Shown here: one piece after another, positions 44,489-53,756 of the stretch
Numbering within the stretch: position 1 is the stretch's first letter
Layout: the number at the start of each line of letters is the position of its first letter
DNA from: Paenibacillus agricola
Lineage (GTDB): Bacteria; Bacillota; Bacilli; Paenibacillales; NBRC-103111
Direction: 5' to 3'
Length of the DNA: 64,000 nt
Assembly (NCBI RefSeq): GCF_011440305.1
Contig: NZ_JAAOIW010000015.1
Location: 105,826 to 169,825 of the forward strand
Made by a program: the position numbers and the translations under genes
Notes under the pieces: model-generated
Database searches by the model: none
Seen by the model: the letters and a program-made list of their open reading frames with translations, nothing else
Told to the model about the DNA's origin: nothing

Positions 44489-46102
44489 ATGTGGAAGATC
44501 GCGATCATTGATGATGACAGACAGGTTCTTAAAGGAATGAAGCAAGCGATTCCTTGGGGTGAGATTGGCGCTGAATGGGTCGGCGAAAGCACGAATGGCG
44601 CAAATGGGCTTGAGCTTATACGGCAAAAAAAACCGGATATCGTCATCACAGATGTGTACATGCCTGGGATGGATGGGCTAAGTATGATTGAAAGGCTGCG
44701 GGAAGAGCATTATGAAGGCAAGTTTCTCATTCATAGTGGATATTCCGATTTCGAATTCGCCCGTAAAGCATTAAGGTTGAATGTGGAAGACTATTTATCC
44801 AAGCCAGTTTCCCGAAAAACGCTTCATGAAGCACTTCAACGTGTCATCCTTGCAGCTGAAAAGGAAAATAAAATTCAATTGGAGCAACAAGAGCTTAGAG
44901 ATAAAGTGATCCTATATGAACCGTTCGTCCATAAAGAATGGTTAAAAACTGCAGTTATTGGAACGATGGATGATAGCAACAAAGAACACCCGATGTTCAA
45001 CAGTGATAAGTTCCTCAGCCATTTAGTGCTTGGAATTGAAATTATGAGAACCCCTCGTTTATCTAAAGTCAGCGCACCAGACCGGTCTTTATTCCGATTT
45101 GCCATTCAAAATATTATTCAAGAAATACTAAACGAAGACAAGCTTTCCTTTGATTATGTTGAACTGCATGGTTACCATGTAGCGTTAATTCTTCATTACG
45201 AGCAAGAATCCAAATATGAGGAATTTAAAAATGAAGCGATCCAAGTTGCCCAAAAAATCATCGATTCTGTACAAAAATATCTATATATCAATCTACGTAT
45301 CGGTATTGGGGGTTTAAAAAATCATTGGTCCTCTATATCCGAATCTTTGGAAGAGGCGTTCCATTTTTTATCTCAGGAAACAACATTAATGCCATCCTCA
45401 AGCTTGTTTGAATTCTGTGATGCTACAGGTAAACGTTTTCACACAGAAAGTATGCTCGCCAAGCCGATGAGATTCTATCACCAGATAATCGAGGATATCA
45501 AAAATACGCAAGGTAAAATGGCTGAAAAGATCATTAACGACTATATTTCCACTCTAAAAGAATATAAGGATTCCTCCCTCCCACCTTCGTTTAACGTACT
45601 CGGTGCGCAGTTTTGGATGATCGCCAGCTATGCGCTGAATGACGAAAAAATTCGTCTATGGGAGATATTTACGGAATCCCAAATCGAATCGGAGCTGCTG
45701 AACATCCATACCGCCGATCAATTTGAAGGTTGGTTGAACGACAAGATCAAAGGAATTTGCATCAATCAGAATTGGCATGAAAATCTTAAGCATAAGCAGG
45801 CCGTGGATTTCATGAAACAATATATCCATGAAAACTATACTAGGGAAATCACTTTAGCTGAGCTCGCTGAGAAAGTATTTATATCCAGAAATTATTTAAG
45901 TCTTATTTTCAAAAATGCAACCGGGGAAACGATCAATCATTATATTATCCGGGTAAGGATGGAAAAAGCAAAAGCGCTGCTTTTGAAGGGAACGCTTAAA
46001 ATTTATGAGATTGCAGAAAGCGTCGGATATAAGAATATCCCGTATTTTAGTACTACCTTTAAGAAACATTTTGGTATTACACCTGTAGAGTTAATTAGAT
46101 AA
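44489..46102 (+). CDS. YesN-type response regulator with AraC DNA-binding domain
   Basis: 537 residues from the ATG at 44489, seven bases after GGAGG; an upstream GTG frame start is unlikely. The receiver (1-120) has IIDDD, phospho-acceptor Asp in VITDVYMPGMDG and Lys in YLSKPVSR. A long middle region of no clear family (about 130-420) precedes the C-terminal double HTH of AraC type (LAELAEKVFISRNYLSLIF and KIYEIAESVGYKNIPYFST, here cited by their cores). It pairs with the kinase 16 bp downstream and most likely activates the divergent sugar importer. Confidence 0.94.
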   Translation: MWKIAIIDDDRQVLKGMKQAIPWGEIGAEWVGESTNGANGLELIRQKKPDIVITDVYMPGMDGLSMIERLREEHYEGKFLIHSGYSDFEFARKALRLNVEDYLSKPVSRKTLHEALQRVILAAEKENKIQLEQQELRDKVILYEPFVHKEWLKTAVIGTMDDSNKEHPMFNSDKFLSHLVLGIEIMRTPRLSKVSAPDRSLFRFAIQNIIQEILNEDKLSFDYVELHGYHVALILHYEQESKYEEFKNEAIQVAQKIIDSVQKYLYINLRIGIGGLKNHWSSISESLEEAFHFLSQETTLMPSSSLFEFCDATGKRFHTESMLAKPMRFYHQIIEDIKNTQGKMAEKIINDYISTLKEYKDSSLPPSFNVLGAQFWMIASYALNDEKIRLWEIFTESQIESELLNIHTADQFEGWLNDKIKGICINQNWHENLKHKQAVDFMKQYIHENYTREITLAELAEKVFISRNYLSLIFKNATGETINHYIIRVRMEKAKALLLKGTLKIYEIAESVGYKNIPYFSTTFKKHFGITPVELIR

Positions 46103-46118
46103 TGAGGGTGGGAAATGA

Positions 46119-47897
46119 ATGAAGCATATGTTCAAAAAATATCCAATTTATTATTTGTTATATGGGGGTTTCTCCAGTTTCATGGTCATCCTATTAGTTG
46201 TCGTGATAGGGCTTGCTTATTCGCTTTCCGCTCAGGAAATGGTTAAAAATACATCTTATTATCAACAAAACGTACTGAATGAGCTTTATAGCAAGATTGG
46301 CATCCAGATGCGTTCCATTGAGCAAATTTCACTTGCCGCTTCGCGGAATTCCATACTTTTCGACTATTCACCGTTATCCAGAGATCAATATTCAGATCAT
46401 AAAAAAAGCGCAGAGCTGGAAGAATTTCTAGCCAATATCACCTATGCTACACCCATGATTTCATCGATTCAATTTTACACAAAGAATGTAGTCCCCATTC
46501 AATCTCAGACACCAGTTGTGTTTATCGAGGAAGAGAAGGCTAAACAGGAGGTTTGGTACGATTGGGTTCAAAATACAGATTTTACCTGGATTGGTGAACG
46601 GACGATTAAACTATTTAACGGTGAATTTGCCGTTATCAGTTTTGCCCGAAAAGTGTATTCACCTACTGGTGAATACAGCGGGTTATTGCTGTTGAATATC
46701 AAAGCGGCAACGATTCAAGCTCTAGTCCGCGGGGAAACATCTGACGCCAACCGTATTTTACTGGATTCCGGGGGAAGGACGATTACATTGATCGGAGATC
46801 CAGAGCTTAGGAATAATATCAAAGATTTTCTCCCCTCCATAAACAATGGATCTGGATATTTAAAAGTGAATACCGAAGGTTATACGCTGGCCAATTCCCA
46901 AAGCCACTTGATGGTATGGTCCAAGCATTTTAATTCAGACTGGACCCTTGTTGAGTTTACACCTTGGAAGCAGATTACTGCGGGCAGCGTTCATAATGCG
47001 TTTATCTTGTGGCTTGTTGGGATATTGACCATCTTCCTATCATTATTTTTCACTTTATTATTTTCGAACCAGTTTATTAAGCCGATCCGGCTTTTGCTGC
47101 ATGAAATGGGTAGATACTCTGCGAACGCCAATAAAGTAAAGCTTCCTGAGGATTATTCCAATGAATACGGAGTCTTATTCTCGGGGTATAGGAAGCTGAT
47201 TGACCGCATTCAAGAGCTATATCTGTCTCTGGAAAATCAGTACAAAGGACAGAAGAAAGCAGAAATTAAAGCGCTGCAGGCGATGATTAACCCGCACTTC
47301 CTCTACAACACGCTCGATCAATTAAATTGGATGGCTCTTGGGGCGGGGCAGGATAAGATGAGTGAAATTCTCGAGCTGATGGGTAAAATGTTCCGGATCG
47401 GCTTATCCAATGGCGAAAGCTTGATTACGATTCGTGAGGAGCTCTTACACGCAGGCTGCTATATGCAGATCCAGCAGTTACGTTGGGAAGAAGGGTTAAT
47501 TGTCAGTGTGGATGTACCGCATGAGCTGGAATCCTTTTTTATACCAAAAATGACCCTTCAGCCCTTTATTGAAAATGCCATCATGCATGGTTTTGACGGG
47601 AGAACAAGCGGGAGTATCAGTATCCATGCTGCCAAAGAAGCAGAATCGATTGTGATTACGATTTCGGATGACGGAGTCGGGCTCAAAAAGAACTGGAATT
47701 CTGGAGAGAAAAGAAGTACTGGAGGGTATGGAATTCGTAATGTTAAAGAAAGATTTGAGGCTTTTTTTGGGATTGTCTATGGAATTGAAATTAGTAATAA
47801 TGAGCTCAGCAGCGGGGTAACCGTAATCATTCGAATTCCACAGCTTACCAATAATGACATTGAAGGTCTGGGGAAGCCTGTAGACAGCCTGGCTTAA
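46119..47897 (+). CDS. YesM-type sensor histidine kinase
   Basis: 592 residues. Helix 1 (about 15-37) and helix 2 (about 295-318) bracket a large extracellular sensor domain. HAMP follows to about 370. The His_kinase domain has the phospho-acceptor in MINPHFLYNTLDQLNW, a YesM hallmark. HATPase has PFIENAIMHGF and DDGVGL, with GGYGIRNVKERFEAFF. It presumably senses the sugar or its binding protein and phosphorylates the YesN-type regulator. The stop is followed by the candidate RNA at 47926. Confidence 0.94.
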   Translation: MKHMFKKYPIYYLLYGGFSSFMVILLVVVIGLAYSLSAQEMVKNTSYYQQNVLNELYSKIGIQMRSIEQISLAASRNSILFDYSPLSRDQYSDHKKSAELEEFLANITYATPMISSIQFYTKNVVPIQSQTPVVFIEEEKAKQEVWYDWVQNTDFTWIGERTIKLFNGEFAVISFARKVYSPTGEYSGLLLLNIKAATIQALVRGETSDANRILLDSGGRTITLIGDPELRNNIKDFLPSINNGSGYLKVNTEGYTLANSQSHLMVWSKHFNSDWTLVEFTPWKQITAGSVHNAFILWLVGILTIFLSLFFTLLFSNQFIKPIRLLLHEMGRYSANANKVKLPEDYSNEYGVLFSGYRKLIDRIQELYLSLENQYKGQKKAEIKALQAMINPHFLYNTLDQLNWMALGAGQDKMSEILELMGKMFRIGLSNGESLITIREELLHAGCYMQIQQLRWEEGLIVSVDVPHELESFFIPKMTLQPFIENAIMHGFDGRTSGSISIHAAKEAESIVITISDDGVGLKKNWNSGEKRSTGGYGIRNVKERFEAFFGIVYGIEISNNELSSGVTVIIRIPQLTNNDIEGLGKPVDSLA

Positions 47898-47925
47898 CCA
47901 TCGAACCAGCGTCTGGAGGTATTGA

Positions 47926-48165
47926 TTAAAAAAAACCTAGCCTGTGGCTAGATCCTTGTCTAAGCTCATACCTTTGTACGCTCCCGAGGACATGGGTATG
48001 GGGTTCCGGTCGCTGATGAAGTTCGTGTTCCTTGAATTTTTGGCTTCCAGCGGTTGGAACACGAGCTTCAAAGGCGAACGCTTCGCTCCTCCACCCCACA
48101 CCCATGTCCTCTTTCATTCTTTTGGTGCTGCCTCCCACTTCTTATTCCCAAGCTTATCTTCAATC
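47926..48165 (-). ncRNA. Candidate structured RNA with long nested hairpins and its own terminator
   Basis: No protein gene fits this 450-bp gap. An 18-bp stem pairs 47986-48003 with 48094-48111 (one non-Watson-Crick pair, a G-U on the minus strand). Inside it, TGAAG/CTTCA-ended arms of 15 bp (near 48017-48033 with 48055-48070) form a second stem, and a small GCGAA/TTCGC hairpin lies in the bulge between them. Minus-strand transcription is suggested by a terminator: CTAGCC/GGCTAG (47937-47951) followed by eight T. A promoter lies at 48171-48199. The layout (closing stem, bulge with small hairpin, apical stem) recalls 6S RNA, but I cannot name the family. A palindromic repeat element is the alternative. 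Confidence 0.55.
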
Positions 48166-48170
48166 TTGTA

Positions 48171-48199
48171 TCCATAACCGTGAACCCCCTAAGCGTCAA
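48171..48199 (-). promoter_or_regulatory. Promoter candidate for the structured RNA
   Basis: TTGACG (48194-48199) and TATGGA (48171-48176) are 17 bp apart on the minus strand. Transcription would start near 48165 and end at 47928, giving about 240 bases. Confidence 0.5.
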
Positions 48200-48350
48200 T
48201 CCTTTCAATATTGGATTATTGTATCCCGTTAGCTCAACAAATTTGTGCCACAAAATCGATGATCACGGAATTTTGCCTTCTTCGTTCTTGCGGTTATAGC
48301 AGGGAATAGAATAAATAATGTGAAGATGGATTCATCAAGGGAGGATAATA

Positions 48351-48884
48351 ATGGCATACGGATCATTCCGTCCATACAAAATGGTAACCTATACATCGAT
48401 CATTCGCGAGGACATCCCTTCGGGTCTCAGCTATGAAGCTCTTGTAGCGGCATTCGAGCGAGAACTGGGGCGGTGGGATCCGGTCGTCGAAACGGCGCTC
48501 ATTGAGGAAAAAGCGCCTTGGGAGAAAGTGGAGCAAGCCTTTCAACGTATGGCGGGTCCCCATGGACTAATGATTTTTTCTCATGTGGATCAGGGTCGTT
48601 TAACCTCACTTCATAATGGCATTAAAAAATGCATTCTGTATATGGTCGGCAACGGAGTCGTCGCCGAGCCCATACTTACCATAGATATTCGAGCCAGCTT
48701 GTACGTACCGTTCCGGGTTTGTCTTTATGATAACGGCAACCCGGACGGCGCGATCATTGGATATCAGCGCCCATCGTCTTTTCTGGCGACACTGAATCAA
48801 CATGCTCTATATCCCTATGGTCACTTGCTTGACTACAGAATGGACTGTGTCATTCAGTGCATTTTAAGAAATTATCGAGGTTAG
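48351..48884 (+). CDS. DUF302-domain protein
   Basis: 177 residues. The N-terminal 45 residues precede a DUF302 domain with LMIFSHVDQGRLTSL and EPILTIDIRASLYVPFRV, then an Arg/Asp-rich end. DUF302 has a small alpha/beta fold; its function is not established, though members occur near sulfur and metal genes. AGGGAGG stands eight bases before the ATG. Its promoter must lie between the candidate RNA promoter (48199) and 48350. Confidence 0.85.
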   Translation: MAYGSFRPYKMVTYTSIIREDIPSGLSYEALVAAFERELGRWDPVVETALIEEKAPWEKVEQAFQRMAGPHGLMIFSHVDQGRLTSLHNGIKKCILYMVGNGVVAEPILTIDIRASLYVPFRVCLYDNGNPDGAIIGYQRPSSFLATLNQHALYPYGHLLDYRMDCVIQCILRNYRG

Positions 48885-48991
48885 CAAGCAAAGAGCCAAT
48901 CATATGTGCATCATGCAAAAGCTAGCCTTGCCTTCCAATGATTTTGGAGCCTGCCTCGTATTCAACATACAACGGGCATAAAACAAACGCT

Positions 48992-49028
48992 AAAAAGACG
49001 CATTCTCCTACATCTGTAGAAGAACACG
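48992..49028 (-). terminator. Terminator of the small gene at 49124
   Basis: A 13-bp stem (48999-49011 with 49016-49028) pairs fully on the minus strand, using G-U pairs, and is followed by TCTTTTT. Confidence 0.75.
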
Positions 49029-49123
49029 CCCTATTAATTTTGTTTTAGCAGCTACACCGGTTAAACAAGCACAGCCCTTATTTTTCTAACACTTGTGATC
49101 ATTGTATGAATACTTAATATGAC

Positions 49124-49441
49124 CTAGAAGTTTTCCAGAATATTTTCGATAACGTTGGTTTCAGTAACCGATCTGTCTTTGCACAGCATTTTACATTTCT
49201 TCTCAGACAGGAATTTTCTGGCCAGCTCTTTATCCTTAATAATGTATTTAAGTGAATGATTATCCGATACCGGTAAATAAGTGACCATTTTGTAGGCATT
49301 ATACTCGGCCGATGTTATCTCTCTATTCAAATCCCGGATTACTAATTCTGATTCTTTGAATCCCGTCATGATGAGTAATGAAATATCCTCGTTATAGCCT
49401 TTTTCCGGAAGATTTCCATTCATATAATAACATTTTACCAT
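49124..49441 (-). CDS. Small protein of unknown function
   Basis: 105 residues, charged, with no membrane segment. Four cysteines are spread out (one near residue 4, three in KKCKMLCKD-type and nearby positions). GGGGGGAA before the ATG and the terminator at 48992-49028 support a real gene. It lies just after the amidase pseudogene, 18 bp downstream of its final stop, so it may be the last gene of that operon. I do not recognise the family. Confidence 0.65.
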   Translation of the reverse strand: MVKCYYMNGNLPEKGYNEDISLLIMTGFKESELVIRDLNREITSAEYNAYKMVTYLPVSDNHSLKYIIKDKELARKFLSEKKCKMLCKDRSVTETNVIENILENF

Positions 49442-49459
49442 TCATATTCCCCCCATTCA

Positions 49460-50392
49460 TTAAACGGCCTCATCATTGAAAATACTTAGAGGTAAGTATG
49501 CCGAAACGATCCAGTTCGGTTTATCAACAACCTCGCTGATTTTGAGGTCAACAGCAACCGAGCACAGCTGATAGGACTCCTCACGGGTTAGGCCATACTC
49601 CTGTACCAGGTGATCGACCATCTGGCGAACCGATTACTTGGTTGCATCCATAAGATCCGGCTCGATGCCGGTTGTGGCGAAGTAGCCTTTGCTATCCGTC
49701 TTGGTAAGAGGACTTGGCGTGATAAATTGCGGTCCGGGAATTGTGCGGCCTTTGCGAAGGTGAAACCGCAGCGTGACCTGCATAGGCGCCTCAATACCAT
49801 TGATACAAACTTCGCCGTCCCCTTGTGCGGCATGACAGTCACCAGCTGAGAATAGGGCACCCGGAGCGTAGACCGGCAAAAAGAGCGTGGAGCCTGCCAC
49901 AAGATGGCGAATATCCATGTTGCCGCCTGCGCTGCGAGGTGGTGTGGTTACGAATGCGCCTGGCTCGGCAAGTACAACACCCATGCAGCCACAGAAAGGC
50001 TCTAAAGGTATACGGATGCCAGGCTTAAAATCGGTATAACCATCCTTCAGGTCCCAATGCGTAATAAGTGTTTCAAACTCACCGGGGAGCAGGCCGCTTT
50101 CCGGGGTACAGCGAGTCCATCCCCAGCCTTTATGCTTAAAGTCTAGGATCTCCACAGCGATGCTGTCACCCGGTTCGGCACCCTCAATAAAAATGGGACC
50201 CGTTAATGCATGGCCTTTGATTTGACGGGGGGCGAGCATTTCTTCCAAAGTACGATCGGGATGCATATGGCCATTGGACGCATCGCGGCAATCCATGATA
50301 ACCGTATCACCGGGTTGAATGGTTAACCTGGGTGGTATCGAGTTGTCCCAGGTATGGTGAACGATTGAATCATCCAGAAAATGTTCGTTCAT
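49460..50392 (-). pseudogene. Acetamidase/formamidase gene with one in-frame stop codon
   Basis: The first 252 codons encode a typical FmdA/AmdA-family amidase: VIMDCRDASNGHMHP, FIEGAEPGDSIAVEIL, and GGNMDIRHLVAGSTLFLPV, with the conserved GDCHAAQGDGEVC. A TAA at 49634-49636 stops it. The same frame then continues without shift for 57 codons (VRQMVDHLVQEYGLTREESY, then SYLPLSIF-type end, AYLPLSIFNDEAV), exactly the missing family C-terminus, ending at TAA 49460-49462. CAA to TAA would be a single change. The full gene would give 310 residues. It is the last enzyme gene of the LysR-controlled operon and would free ammonia from an amide. Confidence 0.85.
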
Positions 50393-50453
50393 TGGACCCT
50401 CCTTGTTATTGATGCATCAGCATAATGAATTCACGGTACATCTATCATGTCTC

Positions 50454-51683
50454 CTAAACCTTGGAGGCCAGTTCTTTTTTCGGTTCCGAATTGGCAACAA
50501 TCGGGCTTGCTGCTTTGGATTCCGAAATAGATTGAGCAAGAAATATGGCTACCATTAATAGTACAGCAGTACCCACAAATATTCCATGTGTGGAAAACAT
50601 GCCCCCGATCAGACCTCCGATCATTGGTCCGATCATCGATCCCAGCTGATTAGCCGTATTATTAAGCCCGAATGCCCTTCCTCTGAAATCACTCGGAGTG
50701 CTTCGCACGACCAGCCCGTTTATTGCAGGAATAACTGCACAGAAGAAAGCTCCGTAAATAAAGCGTACAATGGAAAATCCCCATATATCATGAAAAAAGA
50801 TTTGGGCAAAGCTTCCTATGGCTCCACCCGCCAAGCCGATGATCAAAACAGAGCGGAAGCCGATACGATCGGCTAATTTACCCCATGATGTAGCGAATAA
50901 AATGCCGGTAATTCCCACGAGTGAGAATACAAAGCCTGCTAATAATGAAGTGTTTTTTGCAGCCCCACCGAGCTCTACTATATATAAGCTTAAAACTGGC
51001 TCTACCGTCATGACCGAAATAGAAACGATGCAGGATACCATTAAGACCATAGAGAATGTACGATTGGACGCTGCCAGCTTAAAGGACTCAAAAACTGAGC
51101 TTCGTGTACCGGATATGGCAAATTTTTCTTCCTTCACCAGAAAGATAACGGATAAAGTAGATAAAAGCACCAAAATTCCGGCAAAAGCAAACGCAGCGCG
51201 ATTATCAAACAAATGGGCTATACCGCCACCTAGCAGCGGTCCCATGATACGGCCAGATGCCGTTGCTGTAGATATGGTGGTCAATGCATAACCAACCTTG
51301 TTGTCAGGTGTGTTGGTGCCGATCAAAGCGATCACAGCGGGGATATACCCAGCCATCAAACCATGAAAGATTCGAAGAGCAAGCAGCTGATAAGGATTCG
51401 TCACAAGTGAAGTTAGGGTAAAAACAATAAACAGCACAAACCCTGCTCTTATAATCATTTTTTTTCGTCCGTATTTGTCAGCTAATGAACCTAAAAATGG
51501 AGATGAAATGGCAGCAGCCATAAAGGTGGAGCTAAATAGCAAGCCAGCCCACATCTCCGTATTTTCATTTACGCCTATATCGATTAAAAACAGGGGCAAG
51601 AATGGAATTACCATCGTCAGACTTGCCGATGCAACAAAAGTACCAAACCATAACACCCATAAGTTTTTTTGCCAAATTTCCAT
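50454..51683 (-). CDS. MFS efflux or uptake carrier, DHA1-like
   Basis: 409 residues with twelve helices. Motif A is GSLADKYGRKKMII near residue 65, and GLMAGYIPAVIALIGTNTP the DHA1-type motif after helix 4. A second motif-A-like stretch SWGKLADRIGFRS lies after helix 8. It sits between the ABC ATPase genes and the amidase, inside the operon. It could export a product of the hydrolases or import their substrate. AGGAAG stands before the ATG. Confidence 0.9.
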   Translation of the reverse strand: MEIWQKNLWVLWFGTFVASASLTMVIPFLPLFLIDIGVNENTEMWAGLLFSSTFMAAAISSPFLGSLADKYGRKKMIIRAGFVLFIVFTLTSLVTNPYQLLALRIFHGLMAGYIPAVIALIGTNTPDNKVGYALTTISTATASGRIMGPLLGGGIAHLFDNRAAFAFAGILVLLSTLSVIFLVKEEKFAISGTRSSVFESFKLAASNRTFSMVLMVSCIVSISVMTVEPVLSLYIVELGGAAKNTSLLAGFVFSLVGITGILFATSWGKLADRIGFRSVLIIGLAGGAIGSFAQIFFHDIWGFSIVRFIYGAFFCAVIPAINGLVVRSTPSDFRGRAFGLNNTANQLGSMIGPMIGGLIGGMFSTHGIFVGTAVLLMVAIFLAQSISESKAASPIVANSEPKKELASKV

Positions 51684-51704
51684 ATGTCTCTTCCTTAATC
51701 TTCC

Positions 51705-52712
51705 TTAGTATAAGTGACATGCAACATACTGCTGCGGCATAATCTCACGAAGCTCGGGGCGTATTGCCTTGCAGTTGTCGAACGCCTTGGGGCAACGAGT
51801 ATGAAAGGCACAGCCGGAAGGTGGATTAGCAGGATTCGGGACGTCTCCCGTTAGAACAATGCGCTCACGCTTTAAGCCCCGCTTGGGCTCTGGCGCAGCT
51901 GAGAGAAGCGACTCTGTGTAAGGATGCAAGGGCGCGCTGTACAGTTGAGATTTAGGCGCAATCTCAACCATTCTGCCTAGGTACATCACCCCTACCTTAT
52001 CACTTACATGCTTAACAACTGACAAATTATGGGAAATAAATAGATAGGACAGGCCAAATTCCTTGCGCAGATCATCCAATAGGTTGATAATCTGCGCCTG
52101 GATGGAAACATCCAGTGCAGAGACGGCCTCGTCAAGCACCATCAATTTAGGGTTCAAGGTAAGGGCGCGGGCAATCGCAATCCGCTGGCGCTGTCCACCC
52201 GAAAATTCATGGGGATGCTTAAGGCTTGCCTCCTGAGGTAAACCGACTACTTTTAATAAATGGGAGACCCGCTCCCTTATTTCCTTATGACTCATTTTCG
52301 TATTGACTTGAAGCGGTTCTTCAATGATCGAACCCACTGTCATCCGTGGATTCAGCGAAGAATATGGATCTTGAAAAACCATCTGGAAGTTTTGACGCAT
52401 CTGCCGAAGCTGATTCCCTTTGATTTTGGTAATATCTTGTCCGTCAAAGAAGACGGAGCCTTCAGTCGGTTCATATAAGCGCATAATTACCCGACCGGCA
52501 GTAGACTTCCCACAGCCGGATTCACCAACCAATCCCAGCGTCTCACCTCGTTTAATGGCAAAGGATATATTATCGACTGCCTTAACCTCGCCTACCTTAC
52601 GCTGTAAGATACCGCCAGTAATCGGGAAATACATCTTTATGTTACGAACATCTAATAAATAGTCCGAGGCTTCGCTGGTCTGTGCAGGGACTTGCTCCTT
52701 CAGGATCATCAT
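51705..52712 (-). CDS. Oligopeptide-type ABC ATPase, OppF-like
   Basis: 335 residues. Walker A is GESGCGKST (residues 60-68), the Q loop QMVFQDPYSSLNP, the signature LSGGQRQRIAIARAL (here FSGGQRQRIAIA) and Walker B LMVLDEAVSALDV. The C-terminal CAFHTRCPKAFDNCKAIRP is the cysteine-rich oligopeptide_HPY tail, which may hold an iron-sulfur or zinc site. It couples ATP use to the permeases at 55298 and 56212 together with the OppD-like partner. Twenty-one bases separate it from that gene. Confidence 0.95.
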   Translation of the reverse strand: MMILKEQVPAQTSEASDYLLDVRNIKMYFPITGGILQRKVGEVKAVDNISFAIKRGETLGLVGESGCGKSTAGRVIMRLYEPTEGSVFFDGQDITKIKGNQLRQMRQNFQMVFQDPYSSLNPRMTVGSIIEEPLQVNTKMSHKEIRERVSHLLKVVGLPQEASLKHPHEFSGGQRQRIAIARALTLNPKLMVLDEAVSALDVSIQAQIINLLDDLRKEFGLSYLFISHNLSVVKHVSDKVGVMYLGRMVEIAPKSQLYSAPLHPYTESLLSAAPEPKRGLKRERIVLTGDVPNPANPPSGCAFHTRCPKAFDNCKAIRPELREIMPQQYVACHLY

Positions 52713-52733
52713 GTATCCACCTTCCGTTATGTT

Positions 52734-53696
52734 CTATACAAAATCACAGCGGACAAAATGCCCCGGACTTATCTCGCGCAGCTCCGGCATGTTGTTATGA
52801 CAGCTGGGATGCACACAGGCACATCGTTCTGCAAATCTACAGCCCACTGGAAAATTAGCTGCACTCGGCACCGTTCCTGGAATAGCCGTAAGCCGATCCG
52901 TTTCCCCATGAATCGAAGGAATGGACCCCATGAGGGCCAATGTGTAGGGATGCAGGGGCTTATCGAATACCACATCGGCTAAACCCGATTCCACTATCTG
53001 TCCGCCATACATAACTACCATATCATCGGCCATCTCCGCCACGACACCAAGATCATGGGTGATAAAGATAATGGAGGTTCCAGTCTGGTCCTTCAAATTG
53101 CGCATTAAGTCAAGCACCTGCGCTTGTATGGTTACGTCTAAAGCAGTAGTCGGCTCGTCAGCGATTAGCAATTTCGGTTCGCAAGCCATCATCATGGCAA
53201 TCATGACCCTTTGACGCATACCTCCGGACAATTGATGGGGATAAGATTTCACTATATTCTCAGGCTTCGGAAAGCCGACACTTCGAAGCTGTTCAATAGC
53301 TTTAGCAAGTGCGTCAAATCTCGTAAGCTTCCGATGCCTCATCAGCACTTCGATAATTTGATCCCCGATTTTAAATAAAGGATTCAATGCGCTCATCGGT
53401 TCCTGAAAAATCATGGCGATCTTATTACCCCTCAAATCGGACATTTCGTTTTCGTTCAGCTTTACCAAATCCTGGCCCTCGAACAACACTTCACCATCGA
53501 CAATTCTTCCTTGAGGGCCTGGAACCAGTCCCATAATAGACAATGAAGTCATGCTTTTACCGCTGCCGGACTCTCCGACGATGCACAGCACTTTCCCTTT
53601 TCTGACCTCAAAATCGACACCATCAACGGCCTTAACCTGAGTTTTTGCTGTGGAAAAATACGTTTTTAAGTTCCGAACCTTAAGCAAAGCTTCCAT
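52734..53696 (-). CDS. Oligopeptide-type ABC ATPase, OppD-like
   Basis: 320 residues. Walker A is GESGSGKSM, the signature LSGGMRQRVMIA and Walker B LLIADEPTTALDV. The Cys-rich C-terminal tail (GCRFAERCACVHPSC) is present. It forms the heterodimeric ATPase with the OppF-like protein. It is separated from the permease genes by two hydrolase genes, an unusual order for an oligopeptide importer. Confidence 0.95.
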   Translation of the reverse strand: MEALLKVRNLKTYFSTAKTQVKAVDGVDFEVRKGKVLCIVGESGSGKSMTSLSIMGLVPGPQGRIVDGEVLFEGQDLVKLNENEMSDLRGNKIAMIFQEPMSALNPLFKIGDQIIEVLMRHRKLTRFDALAKAIEQLRSVGFPKPENIVKSYPHQLSGGMRQRVMIAMMMACEPKLLIADEPTTALDVTIQAQVLDLMRNLKDQTGTSIIFITHDLGVVAEMADDMVVMYGGQIVESGLADVVFDKPLHPYTLALMGSIPSIHGETDRLTAIPGTVPSAANFPVGCRFAERCACVHPSCHNNMPELREISPGHFVRCDFV

Positions 53697-53756
53697 ATTG
53701 CTGCACCGCCTCTTTTGAGGATCTGTTAACTCTTGATATTAAATGTACATTTTTCC

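Noticed and set aside
47926..48299. Several 60-80 codon frames on both strands
   Set aside because: They overlap one another over the long inverted repeat, lack ribosome sites and end at the terminator; the symmetry of the DNA explains them.
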